In this document: one piece after another, positions 1-14,167 of the stretch
Numbering within the stretch: position 1 is the stretch's first letter
Layout of the letters: each line of letters begins with the position of its first letter
Assembly: GCA_013399875.1 (NCBI GenBank)
Contig: VXAZ01018984.1
Location: 8,458,206 to 8,522,205, forward strand
DNA: 64,000 nucleotides
Source of the DNA: Gymnorhina tibicen
Lineage: Eukaryota; Chordata; Aves; Passeriformes; Artamidae
Direction: 5' to 3'
The notes under the pieces: generated by a model
The model's input: only the letters and a program-made list of their open reading frames with translations
Told to the model about the DNA's origin: nothing
The model's database searches: none
Position numbers and translations under genes: made by a program

Positions 1-3000
1 GAAAGTTGGGGCGAGCTTTTAATAGAGTCCTCTTAGGTAATAAATAAGTGGCAAGTGAAAAGGAATTTGAGCATATAACTCATAACTCCAAATTATTTAC
101 CCGTATTGTGTTCTGTCACTGCTAAAGGTCTTAACTTTCATTTTGTCTTTTCAATCACATCTTTACCACAGTGACCCTTTGCATTATTTTTGCTGTAAAA
201 TTTTCTCTAAATTTCTGAAGAGATCCAAGTTTTGTTCCCTGTCATTATATACTCACCAAATTTTCAACTAGTTCACATCTTGTATTGCTTTCTCTTGCCA
301 CAAACTTAGCTGCGCAAAAACAGGCGTATATGCAAATAAGTAGGTTGATCAAAGGATCTAAAGCTGAAATTTGGTTGACTTTGTTTGGCTGCCTTCAGAG
401 GTTGCAAATTAGGATGTCTTGTGTTTCCAGCGCCCTGAGGTGCTAGCCTGGAGAGAGAGGGTGGCTGCTGAAGATGGTCTGCTTAGTCCAGCAGTCCTGG
501 CTAAGCAGACTGGAAGCAGAATTCAATGCACAAGCTGGACCCAGAGTAGAGGCGTGTGTCTGCACATTGCTGCAGGTGGTTAAGTGAGGCTGGTCACACT
601 CCTAAGCCCCCAGGGCATGGCAAAGCCGTGTTACTGCATGCAATGATTCTGCCTTTGGTACCAATGTACCCAAGAGTTTTTCAAAGTTATGCAAACTTAA
701 CTAGAAGCATGGAGTTGCAAGGCATTGCAGCTGCAATACAAGTCAAGCTCTCTGAGCCCTGAAAAGTAGGAAATCTTAGTAATATAGGTGCCAGGGAATT
801 TAAGTAGCTACTCATAATGCAGCTGAGAGGAAGCACCAGGCTGGCTTGCATAAATTGATTGCATGCCACTAGATACTCTTTATAAATTCTGTGATGAGGA
901 CAGCTGCCCTAGGAAATGTATAAACAAAAAGATGCTGTTCAAACTTCACATGCAGCTTTGGGAGGCACTGGGACTTGAGAGCGTGCTTAGCAGGTAGGTG
1001 ACCTAGCAGTCGGAAATGCCTGGTACAGATGGTAGTCAGTAGCTGAGCGTGTGGTGTGGCACATGCAGAATGCAGGGCATGGTTCAAGGATGAAGACTTG
1101 GGCTGCTGTGCAGCCGGAACACCCCATGTGCCTGGGCCAGCCTGTTGCAATGAGGTCTGAGCTTGGAGTTAGCAGCTGATCCTGCTGAGAACAGCCCAGG
1201 GAATGGTAGCACAGCTTTGTTTGACAGCATTTGCAAAGTTCAAACGTACCCTATGCAGAAAGCCCAAGAAATAGGGAGATGGACTGTTCTGATTCTTGCT
1301 GATCCCTCTGGACTGACTGCCATCAGCACAGCTGTGCTGCCAGTGAAATGACTGACTGTGAAACCACGCTCTTGCTTGCTGCATGATGAAATGGGCAACA
1401 TTTAAACATCTGCAGCTAATCTGGACCTACTAAAGCAACAGGAAGGAGCACACTTTGCTTGTGCTTTGCAAAATTAGCAGTGCCTGAGAAAGGACTTGAT
1501 CTCAAGTAAGAAGGAAATTTGTTTGGGTTTGAATGAAAAAAAGGACAAAGTACTTTCATCAAACTTTCTGCAACTGGTAATTTAGTGCTCAATTAATAAC
1601 TTGCCTTCTGTTGAGAAAGAAAAATATGCATAGTTTCTTATATACCTGATATCTTTTGCTACAATTTCTGTATTAAAACTCGTGCAAATACTCAAATGAT
1701 GTAGTTGACTTTACTATGATAGGGAAACGGTCAGCATGATGTAGAAACATGCAGTGTTGTTGTCACCATGCAATCACTGTTGTAAGAGGTCCCTCCCTCC
1801 ATGGTGCTGCAGAGACCATTGCACCAAAGCTGGGCAATAGCAAATGAAGGTGACTTCAGGAGCACCAGGGAGACTCTTAGTGGATCAGTGGTGGCACCTG
1901 GAAAATTCAAGTGGCACTGCTGTAGGTGCCAGTCAGTTACTCCTCAAGCAGCTGGTGAGGGAAGGCAGCGTGGCTCAAATGCTGGAAGGCTGCAAGATCT
2001 GTGGTGTTTGCCATCCCTCCTCCACAGCACAGGAGACAGCAGTCTGATGGTGTCCTGGGTAATGCTTCAAAACACTTAAATAATCTATTTGTAACAGAAT
2101 TATTTTGTATTCAGAATCACGGCTGTCAAATTGCTTTGCACTCTGTCATTAGCTCAGTGTTTGATACAACAAAACTAATAGCAATAAACTTTTGCTGAAG
2201 TTCAATGCAATTTGCAACTAATAGTAACTATTTGTGTACAGTGGTCTTTAACTCACAGAGAAAACTCAAATGAGTCTCTCTCTTACCCCTCTTACCCAAC
2301 AGCTGTTGTGAGCAAGTTACTCCTTCATCTGTTTTTCCACTGAGAGATGCTCTTTATTGCAATGCTTTTCCAGAGCTGGGTGGACAGAGGAATGTCCAGT
2401 GTGAACTCAGATCTAGTATGGACATGACTTGAGACAGACACAGTGCTTCTTTAGACTTGTGTTTGGTTTTTGAGATTTTCTGGTGCGTATTACTTTGCTG
2501 GCTTTTTGATATGCTTTTTAACATAAAGGTTCTTTTCTGTAAAATGGCGCTTCGTAACTCAGAAAAGGGAGCTGCCTTGAGCTGAGATTTTCTGTTCTGG
2601 TAGTTTGTCCTGTTTCCAAGGTGATGTTGCAGAGGAAACATAGGAAATGCTTCAAATCCACCCCATATCCAGGTATTCTAATGAGGGTGAGAGGAAGATG
2701 GTGTTTCCTAATACAGATGTGCTAAAATTTTTGTTAGCTCTTGTAGAGTCTTGAAAAGTGGTCTGTAGAATTAAAACAAGGGATCACATTAAAATAACTG
2801 CATCGTCCTTATTTTCAGTGGGTTACATAGTGCAGTGGAGAAAGAATAAAGCTTCCCTCACTGCTATATCAAAGTTGTCTTGACGCTTCTCCAAACCAAA
2901 GGCACTTGCTTTTGTGTAAGATATTGTTTCCTCTCCCAGGATGAGCATTGCCATGAGATAATTTTCTGAGAGATACAGACATTACTTATACTATACACAC

Positions 3001-4087
3001 CTGTTTCAACCAAATGTGTCAATTCATGCTTCATTAGTTTAGTGCTTTAGAAATCTAGAGGTCTTTTGATGGTTGTAATTTCTCTCTAATGATGCTCATA
3101 TTGCAGTTTCTTATTAATTTGCAAGTGTTGCTTCAATCTTTGAAATGTCTTCAGTGCTGCCATAGATTTCTAGTAGTAAATGGAGCTGCCGGTTTCACTT
3201 GTTCATTTGACCTTGGTCTCTCTTCCTTTAGCAATGCTAAATCCACAAGAAATTTGTAAGTTCCTCACCCTCCATGGGACTAGAAAAGCAATGATCTCCT
3301 TCCTGGTTGAGAGTTTGATTTACTCTTGTTTTAGAGAGTTAAGGGTAGTTGTGCTCGTGCCAAAAGGTTTCATTTGGCAATGAAGATTTGCCTTTTGCTG
3401 CAAAGATAGGACTTCTTGAACATATTTCAGCCAATAACTTCTTTCTCTCCCCAGTCATCTTCATTATCTCCATTACCTAGGAGATGGTGGTGGCTAGGTG
3501 CTTTATTCTGAGTGTCTAGTGGGAATCTGTCAGACTAAAATGCATTAGGCCATTGGACTAAACATTGCATCAGTGGGCCAGTTAGATTCTATAAAATTAA
3601 TCATAAAATACTTCAAAGCCAGGTTTTCATGATGCTTAAGCACCTAACAGTGCAGATAAACACCAGGGAGTATTTTCAGCACCACAAGAGAAGAGTAGGC
3701 ATTTTGCCACCAGTGCAATCAATAGGTGTGAAGTGCCTAAGACCTCTGGAAATAATTCTTTTCATGCGGGATTTAAAGCCACAGTAGGAAAAAAAAGTTT
3801 CAAATGAAGTAGAGCACTTAACTGCAGCATTCCTATGCAAGAAATCGGGTCTCTGCAGAGATTATCAATTGAAATTATCTAAAGTCTCTGGGTGTGAAAC
3901 AGCATTTAGGTTCACTTGGCTCTTGATATCCCCAGTTCCCTGTGAAAGTAACAGAAGGTAGGTAGGAAGATTTTCAGTTTACTGAGACAGAATACCTGTC
4001 CTCAAGTAACTGAAATAGTATTTCATTTCATTTATGGCTCAAACCCTTATTTATTAACTGTGTGTTTTGGAGGTTTTATTGCTGGCA
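1..4087. other. Upstream non-coding DNA, no gene seen
   Basis: The open frames are short and overlap in several frames, without splice or codon support. A 10-bp inverted repeat (GTCTGCTTAG at 477-486, complement at 501-510) is the only small structure noted. Confidence 0.6.
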
Positions 4088-4172
4088 TTATGGAATGTTT
4101 TAGGTTGGAAGGGTGGTTGTCAAGTCCTACCACCTGCTCCAAACAGGGCCCGCTTCAACATTTTGACATTCT
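4088..4172 (-). mobile_element. Short CR1 LINE 3'-end fragment
   Basis: The run TGGAATGTTTTAGGTTGGAA, followed by the CAAGTCCTACCACCTGCTCC context, matches the reverse complement of the CR1 3' end in diverged form. Only about 85 bases are recognisable. Confidence 0.5.
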
Positions 4173-7100
4173 TTATGTTCATTTCTTTTTCACCTCTGGG
4201 AAGCATCTGGCTCTGCCTTCTGCATACCCTGCCTTCCATGCATAGAGGAATATTAAACAGAAGCAAGCAGATATAACATGGAATAATCCTCAGCTTAGAG
4301 TGATCAGACAACTCTTTGATCTAAACAGAAACTGAATGCTACGGTGTTTATATTAATATCACAAATGTGCTTCAAGTTAGCAGATTGAGAGTGTTCACTT
4401 GCTGTATTCCCCATGTTTTTCGTCTTAAGAGCATCTGTTGCCAGACTCTGTCAGGTGTGAGACAAAGGAGCTCTGACTATTTTAGCAGTTTTCATGTTCC
4501 CAAATGTACATGATGGAGTGATGCAAATAGCATCAAGAAATTGGGTTGCCCTCTGCCCCCACCCTGTCACCCATGACCAAAATTTCTTGTTGAAATATGG
4601 AAATTACCTGAGTTGATGAAGAATGTCTCTGGTTTCAGGCCTTCAGCTAAGAATATTTCCTGCAGAAGAACAAGTGGTTTGTTTACAAACAGTGAAAAGT
4701 AGCGAGGGACATCTACAGTCCTTTATGCCTAGTTAGTAAAAATTGTAAAAAAAGCTTCACTGTAATGCAGTTAAAGAAGTGTAATTCTACTATTATTATT
4801 TGTACTTCCTTCATCATTCACCACAGTTCTTCACAGGTGACAGAATAAGTCTAGGGCACAGAACCCAGCAGGAACCAAATGACCACATTGGTGAAAAGTA
4901 TTAGCTATTTGTATTTTAAAAAGTAGCGTTAGAAACACTATACAGGATTAGTAAAAGTTATTAGGATCTGGCCTTAGCAGATTTATTGGAATGTGTTTTC
5001 ATTTTGTAATCGGCCTTTGAAAAGCTAATGTCAGATGATGGGATTTTTTTCCACAGTCCTAAAAATAAGCACATGTTTTCATGGGATCTATTTAAACTGC
5101 AGGGCACCCTTCTCAGAGCAGTTTCCATGCACAGATCTTCCAGCAGCAGTTGAGCCGGTCTCCCCAAAAAGCTGTATGGTGGAATGAAGACTCCTAACAT
5201 CTAGACAAGGTGCATAAGGCCAGAGGTGGCTGGTGAAGGATGGGCTTTCAGCTATCAATAGTAAAGAAGAAATTATTTTTTTAAAATTAAAATATAAAAG
5301 TTTAGCTGTCCAGAAGCCAGAGTATATGTTCAAGTTCTTTAAAACCTCAGAGCAGAGCTCAGAAACCACTGGCAGAGATCAGAATTTCAGTGTGTTGCCA
5401 ACAGCTGTGGACAGGCAGACATTTCTCCATGTACTTCCATTGAATCCAGTTAAGTGTGAGCCTCACTTGGGAACTGAGCTTGTGCTGCTGGGGCTGCTGG
5501 AGTGGGAGAGGGCTTGGTCCAGGCAGGCCATGGATGCTGTGACACTGCCTTGTCATCAGCCAACAGTGGCGGCTGATGAAATGGCTTTTGGTGTGTGGTG
5601 GGCAGGCTGGAGCAGGAGCATCCTGGTATGAGGCATCTGTGGCAGATGAAATGGGAACACCCATCGTCTGGTAGCCTGGGATGAGTAAAAGAGATCAGGA
5701 TGAGCTACAGGAGCTCAAAGGAGGCAGAGAAGGGAGAGCAGCTCAGGTGAAGAGCCCATGTTATCCCTGAGGGTTACAGAGCCAAGTGAGTTCAAAACAC
5801 TCTCACCACTGAGTGGCAAACATAGAACAATGGGATTTCTTTCTTTAGGTGAACTTTGTGAGATTATTAAAGAACTCCAGTTAGCAGTAGGATGCTCAGA
5901 GGGAGTAAAATAACCTATGAGAGTATGCTGCATAATAAGATTAAAATAAATATTTGCTGTAACTTCTCTCTGAAGATTGCTAAATATCTTACATTGAAGG
6001 ACTTAACAAGCATATCATGTTTTGACCACCCATGTTTCTAACTAACATGCTCCAAGGCTCTAAAATATATATATACCCTGAGATTTCTGCCTACTGCTTT
6101 GTTGTTGCACTGCGCTAGCAGTCATCTCTTCCCTCATGGCCAAACAAATATGCACTGAACTGTGATAGTCCAGCTAATTTTGATGCAGTGTCAGCATTGA
6201 TTAGATTTGTGCAGTGTGCTGCCTGCTGAGCGTGTACAGCTCGGGTTCTGATTCGAGGTGCATTTGGACACAGCATCAGATAATTTCGATGTCATTTATG
6301 GCCAAGGGGACAATATGGTGAGTGTCTCAGGGGTCACATTAAGGAACTGTCTGCGCTGGCATGCAAGCCTGTGAGACATGATAGGGGAAAGAGGGACTGA
6401 GCCCTCAACTCAGCTAAGAGTTAGCAGCTTCTGGTAGTGGGTTTCTCTTTGCTTGTTTTTCAAAAATTCATAAGTCATGGTAGAATTTGGTTCTTTTAGG
6501 TTTCAGACTAGAACTGGATACGTTTAAATAGAACAGAAAATTTCTGTACAGGAAAATGTTGTGAAGACCTGGTTAGTGTTACCTGTGTGGATTATACAAG
6601 CACACTAATACTGGAACAGAAATGTCCTCAGGAAAGATGCCTTTGGTACCTTGGTTTAAAATTTTCAGGTCTTGAAATTAAAGTCCATTGTCTCAAGGTT
6701 TGATTCTAGTGGTATGGATTCAGGAAGAGAAACCAAATGTGCTAGTTATTTGCCAGTTCTCTGCCACAAAAAAGAAGGCTGGGCTATGCATGCACACTCC
6801 ATAGAAAAACTTGTAGAACATCAGGTAATCCCTCACGTTTGCTAATCCCTGCCCAAGCCATGCAGAGCGCACTCGAGCTAGAACACAAGATGGCTTGGTT
6901 TTCAGCTGGGCTGATACTTGGGGTTGGATTTTTCTTTTTTTTTCCTTTTGTGCTCTGACAAACAAATGTGTCTTTTATCACTGACTTCAGCAGTGTAGCT
7001 GAAGATGTACATAGAAAGCAGTGTCTCTGTGCTTTCCAGAAAAGGCTTTACATTTTAAGGTTCTTTTAGTCAGTCTCCAGAGAGATGAAAATATGCCCTT

Positions 7101-7419
7101 AGAGATCTCTGTAACTGGCAGACAGATATTTAAACTAAAATTCTTTTCAGTTTCATTGTTTGCTACTGATCGCTATGTTATTCTCAGGAGCATCATTTTA
7201 ATATAATATCATTAATTTAGAAAACACCTCAATTATTAATATCCATTGCTTATACTGATTAATTAGGTTGGATATGTAAAAGTCGGAGTATGCTTACTTT
7301 AAGTATCTAGCTGATTCATTCTTGTATTGAGAACTCCATGAGTTTTTGATGGTTTTCTCTTTGTTTTTTTCGGGGGGTTTTGAGGTTTTTTTCTGCCATC
7401 CCCAGTCATGCCTCATTAG
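4173..7419. other. Non-coding DNA, no gene seen
   Basis: The longest frame (5233-5631, 132 codons) overlaps a 101-codon frame on the other strand and has no recognisable domain or exon borders. I treat both as chance. Confidence 0.55.
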
Positions 7420-7424
7420 ATCAC

Positions 7425-8328
7425 TGTCGTGGTTTGACACTGGCCCAAGGCCAGGCACCCACGAAAGTCGCTTGCTCACCCTCCCCTACCACAGCTGGGC
7501 AAAAGGAAGGAAAAGAGGAAAAAAGGGTTAACGGAGGCTTCATGGGTGAGATAAGGAGAATGGGGGAAATATTTCAAGGGCAAAACAGGCTCAACCTTGG
7601 TTGCTAAGTAAAATTTATTGCTAACAGAATCAGAGCAGGGTAATGAGAAGTAGAATAAGCCCTTCAAACCCCCCCCCCCCCCAGGCCCTCCCTCCTTCCC
7701 ACCGACAGCACAGGGAGGCAGGACAGGGGGGGTTTGGTCAGTCCATCACCGGGATTTCCTTCCTCTGCTCCGGGAGAAGAGTCCTTCCCTGTGAGGCCGT
7801 GGGGTCCCTCCCACAGGAGACAGTTCTCCATGAACTTCCAGGAGTGGGTCCACTCTCACGAGCAGCAGCCAACCCGCACCTGCTGCAGCGTGAGCCCCTC
7901 CCACGGGCACACAGCCCTCCCAAAACTGCTGTGCCNTGGGCTGCAGGGGCACAGCTGCTTCACCATGGTCTGCACCACAGCCTGCAGAGGAACCTCGGCT
8001 CTGGTGCCTGGAGCAGCTCCTCCCCCTCCTTCTCCACTGACCTTGGTGTCGCCATGCTGTTTTCCCTCACATGTTCTCACCTCCTCCTCTGCTCTGACTA
8101 GAAGCAAAAACCCCGTGACTTTGTTTTGATTTTCTTCTTAAATATGTCATCACAGAGGTGTTAACCAGCCTCTCTCATTGGCCCAGTTCTGGCCAGCAGT
8201 GTGTCCGTCTTCAGAGCCATCAGCCTCTGGCTCTGCCAGACATGATGGGAAGCTTCCAGCAGCTTCTCACAGGAGCCATCTCTGCAGCCCCCCTGCTACC
8301 CAAACCCAGGCTGTGCCAAACCAATACA
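7425..8328 (-). mobile_element. Solo LTR of an avian endogenous retrovirus
   Basis: A unit of about 904 bp running TG...CA, opening TGTCGTGGTTTGACACTGGC and closing CCAATACA. It is flanked by a 5-bp near-duplication (ATCAC at 7420-7424, ATCGC at 8329-8333). The interior has the GC-rich, repetitive 'CCCACGGG' style I associate with songbird ERV LTRs, plus a poly-C run at about 7669-7682 and one N at 7936. TTTATT near 7611 reads as AATAAA on the minus strand, so the element is probably in minus orientation. No gag, pol or env is adjacent, so it is a solo LTR. Confidence 0.8.
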
Positions 8329-8333
8329 ATCGC

Positions 8334-11300
8334 TTGCAAGAAGTTTAAGCACAGATATTAAGGGCCTGAAAGAAAGCATCTCATCAAAGCAGGGGCTGTG
8401 TTAAACGTGAGATCTTAAGGATACACATGAGTTCTGAAATCCAGTGCTTTTTTACCACTGGCCAGAAGCCCAGAAGCAAATTGCTGGAATGGAATCAACT
8501 AGATGCGTACTTTATTGTAGCAAGAAATTCTTGACGTTTTCCCAAAATGTATGACAACAATCTGGATGAACACTTGCCTTGGTCTGGAGCAGATGCCTGA
8601 CTTTGCTACTTGTCCTGTTATACACAGCCAGTTCCTGCTCTTCTTGGTCGCTTTTGGATGGACTGCATTGAAGTCTGTTTGCTAAACCAATTTTCATTTT
8701 GATTAAATACACTCTGTAAATGTGTGTTTGAGTGCTCCTGGCTTTGGCATGTGAACTGACTGGAACGAGTGTGGAAGAGAACTGTCACTCGGAGACTGAT
8801 AAGGAAAGCAGCTTCTCCACATGCGGATGATTACAGCTTGACTTGACTTTCTGAAGGCCAAATTAATCTGACCTTACTGTGTGGTGTTGGAACACAGTCC
8901 TGTCAGCCAGAACAAGTAAAGTTGTTGTCTTGATTTTGTTTGGGGTTTTATAAAAGCCCAAAGATACTAACAATATTTTACAAAAATCTTCATTTTATAT
9001 ATGTCATCTTTTGTAAAATATCTGAGGATCACTAGTTCTACTATAGTCTCTACACAGCAACGACCTTCTGTTTGCTGCTTCAAGAGTTCCTACGTACAAG
9101 ATATTTCATTAAGCCCCAAATGTTGTTGTAATTTCAAACCAGATGGTGCTTCATACTGAAATTACCTGGATTATATGGACTATCAGTGAAATTATAAGGA
9201 ACTTGGCAAGTACTACCTGCTAGCTGGCACACTCAGATTTCTCCCATCTCATCTAATATATCTAAGCATTGTTTAGTATTTTTCTTTAAAATTTTCAGGT
9301 GTAGCAGTATTTTTTGACAAGTTTTTTGAAAAGCAAATCAAATTTCTACATTGTGAATCCATGGAGCAGTTCAACACAGGGAGGCTGCTATGTTGTTAAT
9401 TTATTTCCTTGTTAGTGCACATTAATCCCCCATGTAAGCAAGCCCTTCCTTAAGCTCATTTCAGTGTAAATCATTTCCACAAGATGAGCTTGTACCCATG
9501 AGCAAAACCAGAGGGTAAATAAAGCTTTGGTTAATCTTATATCCACCTAATGCCAATCATACAACCATTTCAGTCCATTATTTTCTACCCCTACCTGTTG
9601 AAGGGGACCTGCACTTGCCCTCCTTTTTTAATAACATTTTTTGTCTTCTGCATTAATTAGTTTTGTCTTCTTTATTAATCTTACCATCTGAAAAGCAGAA
9701 ACAGATGGCTCTAATTATTTAGCCATCATTTTATCACTAAAAATCAAATCACAAAAGCTTTCCTAGAATGACTTTCCTCATCTGTTTGAAGTTTTCCATC
9801 TTTATTTTGGGAGAAATATGGGGGAAAGTTTATTTTTATATCTGGTGCCTGCTTCCTTTGCTAGAGTTGAGGGACAACTGTTAATTGTTTACCATTTGCC
9901 TGCAGATCTGTTAGCTACCCTGCCAGGAAAGCCCTCCAAGCAGCCATGTAGGTGACAGTGTTTTGATGTTGTAGTCACTTCATATGTAAGGGTAAGGCCA
10001 CATCATAATTTATGTGAGTTGTCAGGTCCTCCAGCAGCTCACAGAGTCAAAATGCAAATGATTGTAGCATTAATTCAGAAGGAGTCAAACAGAGTGAGCA
10101 CAGGGTCGGCAAGTATGCCAGAAGCTGGCCCTGCTGCAATTACTGGCATCTTCATGGGCTGCTTGTTTCCATTTGGATTTTTGACTTAAACAATCAGGTC
10201 ATTGTGGATGATGCTTTTGAAATGTTCACTCAGGAAATAGATGTGTCTTCAGCAGAGTGCTTGGGATTCTGTCCTAGGACCAAAATATGGAGGGAGGCAA
10301 AACCAGTCTGGGGGAAAAATGGACAGGTGAACTCATCTCACATAAGCACTTGAAAACTTGGTTCAGCCATTAAATATTCAATATATTCATTGAATAAAAT
10401 GTAATGCCTTCCTTCATTATCATTATGTTAAGTCACATCCTTGAAGAGAAGGAGCAAGACTGAGGCTTATACAGAACAGGCTTTTCACTCTACAGTACAT
10501 AGCTGTGATGATACTGAGCACCCAGAAATACTATTGAGATAGATGTGTTGAATCCAGGTCAGTTGTACATCACCATTGCAGTGTGAAAGAGCAGAAGGGG
10601 AACTTCTCCCAACAAGTCTTTTGATTTTTTAAAGTTTTTTCAATTGCATTCTCAAGGGGTCTGAGTTTGCAGTTAATAAAATAAAAGTGATCAGACTAAA
10701 GTATAAAGTCCAAGTGTAACTACACAGTGTATTCTAGCAGTTAATGGTGATGTGAGGTGAGTACAAAATCTGTGCTAAGTCTAAAAGGCAGGATCTTCCC
10801 CATCGTACAAACTAATCTTTTGCTGATTCCTGCAGCTGTCATTGATCATACATCATTTTGGTGCTAGGAGAGGGAGCAAAGTAAGACTCATCAGTGTCTG
10901 TAGTGAATGCAACCTGCTGTACGTAGCTGCCGTCCTGCTTACCAAGTTATCTGGAAAGATTTGCAATAGTTATTTGTGTTTTCTTGGGTTAGAAACCTGA
11001 TAGCAACTTGGAATATTCTCCTATAATTTAATTTTATTCTTACTAGTTGTGGGAAACTAAAAGTACAAAAAAAATTGCATGGAGTAGTAACAGTTTCTGA
11101 GAAGATCTGCAAAACCCAGAATCTCCTTAAAGCTTGTCACTAGGCTTGTAATTTCTTTTTCATGTTTCTAGCCCTCATCTTTATACAGTAAAATATTTAC
11201 ATTGGCAAGCATTTAGCTTGTTAATTAAAATTGCTAAAAAGCCAGCTTCTCACAGTTGACACTGTAGGAAAAGAGAAAAAGCCTAAATTTAATGAATATC

Positions 11301-14158
11301 CTAAAACTTTGATGATAGTGCTACTTGTCTCCAGCTGGATGTCATGCTGTATGGAGGAAGGGTCTGTATTAGAAAAGCATTTGTTCACCAGAGTAGATTT
11401 TAAGTTCTCAACCTTAAGAGTATTTAAATCTTTAAATCAGATTGAATTCTATTGTGAAAATATGCCAAATTGGTGAAATACATTATGTGAGTAAAATGAG
11501 GTATACATTCTCCTTGATTAACCTACAGCTATTTGTACTGGTTTAGCCTGTTTTATTTAGAAAATTTCCACCAGTTTAATGAATTCTTTTATCCAAGTTG
11601 AGGTTTTCTGTTGAAATATATATACACGCACATAGATATGAACATTTTTCTCAGATTGAAATGACAGTGTTATAAATGGCTTTTGGTCTTTGTCAGCTTG
11701 CCACATTTCATACAGCTTGGATGCCTGCCACATCCTGCTCTCTCAGGGTAACACCAGCAGACTGAATGAGTAGCTGTCTTTCCATTCAGATCTGAGTTAT
11801 CTAACTGCTATTAACATTGCAGCAGAAGCGGCCGTGGTATTTCATGGACTCCCCTGGAGACAAGATCCAAAGCCTGTGTAATCTAAACATCCCTCACTTT
11901 AGTTTCTCACTGAGATTGAAGGCTCTGTGTAATCCCTGGTATTTATTGCCTTCCAGATTGCACTCTGTAAGCATCAATAGTTTGTATTTCATCCAGTATT
12001 GCCAGCAAACTGTAAGCTGAGTTTACAGATGTGTCATGTGAGACATTTTTCAGCTTTTGACACAGCTCGCCACCCGCAAATGAGTAAATGAGGCCAAAAT
12101 GTCCAACTCAGCTTCTCTTCAGCAGAGAGATAAGGTGAGACACCTTTGGGTGTGAAATTCATGGTCCATTTCTCAAATGAATTTCTGCAACAGTGAATTC
12201 CCATATGTTGAAGTAAAGCGTAATTCGTATGACAGGCAAATACTATTTGTGTTGAATTACATTTATATAATAGTGCTTTATAAAATAAACCTCTAGGTTG
12301 GGGCAAATCCTTGGCATGCCTAGCAGATAAGCTGGAAAGGAAGAAAAAAATTAACCCTTTTCCTTTCTCCCCAGTTTAGCTTCTTTAGTATGCATTGTCA
12401 GAAATATGGCAGGGTTATGATTCAGTGCTCACACACTGCTAAGGTTATTGGTTTTGAGAGAGGAGGAAAGGAGTTTAACATGGTTAATTTGCATGCCCAG
12501 GCAGCTCTGCTCTGAGAGTGTGGTGCTGGCTCTGCCTGGTGCCACCAAACACCCACAACTGCTTTCTTTGTTGGGCCACCTTGCCGTGCTCTGCCTGCTC
12601 TTACACCTTTCTCAAGGGTAAATGCTACACACAGTGGCATTTTTTATTGCTGCCTAAGCACTGGAAATAAGTGTCACAGCCCCCTGGTGCAACCAGCATC
12701 AGCAGATGCTCTCTTCCATGTCTTCCTGCTTTTACAGTGATGTGATCTCTGGTGAAGTGCCATACTGGCAGTAGCCATCCTGTCAAGGGTAGAGTCTGTC
12801 AGATAACTGAGAAGGCTTGAAAGCACCTTTCTCTTTGAAGCTGCAGCTTTTTACTACATCACTTCAGTCCGGGGAGCTTTGCTGTCAGCGTTTCCACCCC
12901 AGACCCGTTGCTTTGTGGATACTCACAGTGTGCAATGCACTTCACCATGCCCTCCCTATTGCCAAATGCAGCGTCCCCAGGGAGTGCCCCAGGGGTGTCG
13001 TAGAGTTGGGGGGATAATGCCCACAGCTAGGACTTTTGTACAGGGAGGGACCTGAACTGTGTGCACTTCACAGATGAGTGAGGAATACAAGGCAGAATGG
13101 AGAAGCAGCAGTATGGGAGATAGGAGCTAGCAACAGGAAAGTAAGGGTGTACTCATCATTTAAAAAATGGCTGCTTAAATACTACCAGTGGTTATCATCA
13201 CACAGTTAAAATATTAACCTGTTCTGTCACCCGGCTCCTCTCCCACAGGCCAAAATCAGCTTTATCCCACACTCCACACGTTGCTGAGCTGTGCAGTGGA
13301 GAAAGGGAGTGAAGTGAAGCAGGTCCCCAGCTGTGACAAGGTGCCATACCTTTGACTCAGCTCTCCAGGTCTGACTGCGAGTGTGAGACTTGGCTGCCTG
13401 TGACTTGGTAAATAAGAATCTCCATGAGGCAATTTGGACTCTTCTCGTTGCTAATGCTAATGTGAGCTGAGTGGATTAGCTGTAGGCTGCCTTCCTGCTG
13501 AATGTAGCCAGTGATAAATCTGAATTTGATTTAAAAAAAAAAATACATAGGGAGCCTATTCATGTGCTGAAGATACAGGGCAGTGAATGAGGTGTCAAGA
13601 CTATTTAATGTATGTTTTCTTACACAGGCAATGTTACTGCTGCTGTTACACCTCTCATCTCCTCTTCTTTTGCATGGGGAATTCCCAGGTTTTGTAGCAC
13701 TGAGTTAGTGGATAGTGAACCTGGGGAGACCCAGGGGATTTAATGTCTGTAAGTGTAGGATTTGATATCATTGCTCCTAATAAAGCCAAACTGTGACAGG
13801 TTATTTCTTGCTGTCAGTCTGTGTTGTCAGCCAGCTCTGTGCCCCAAAGTGCAGCAGTTACTCAGAGCGAGTTTTATGATCATGCTTCCTTGCCTTTTCC
13901 ACATCATCATCGTAACTTCCTTAGCTGTCTTTTCCAGTCTGCTTTCTCTGTTGCTCTTTTCTTAAGATAAATGTCTGCTGTCAAAATTATGAAAGTTACT
14001 TGAGGGAAACTTGATTACAGGGGACGTGAGAAGAACTCAGAGGTGTGTATTTGATTTGCACGAGGTGTGGAAGCGAATGCCAACAGCCTGAGCACGTGTT
14101 CCATGGACTAAGGGTCCCAAATGAGCTAAGCTTTCCTTTTCCTTTGTTTTCCATTCAG
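8334..14158. other. Region 5' of OPN4X, no coding exon recognised
   Basis: This should hold the OPN4X promoter and any 5' untranslated exon, because coding exon 1 is preceded by a splice acceptor. I could not pick them out. The AT-rich stretch around 9600-9800 has several ATTA motifs and looks like possible conserved non-coding DNA, but that needs comparison with other birds. Confidence 0.5.
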
Positions 14159-14167
14159 GGTCTGAAC

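Noticed and set aside
7643..8129. Overlapping frames of 131-152 codons
   Set aside because: They are GC-rich LTR sequence open in several frames at once. The LTR carries no protein gene.
13460..13485. GGATTA motif near several TAAT motifs upstream of OPN4X, as a CRX/OTX site
   Set aside because: A six-base motif is expected many times by chance in 14 kb, and no second supporting element was seen.
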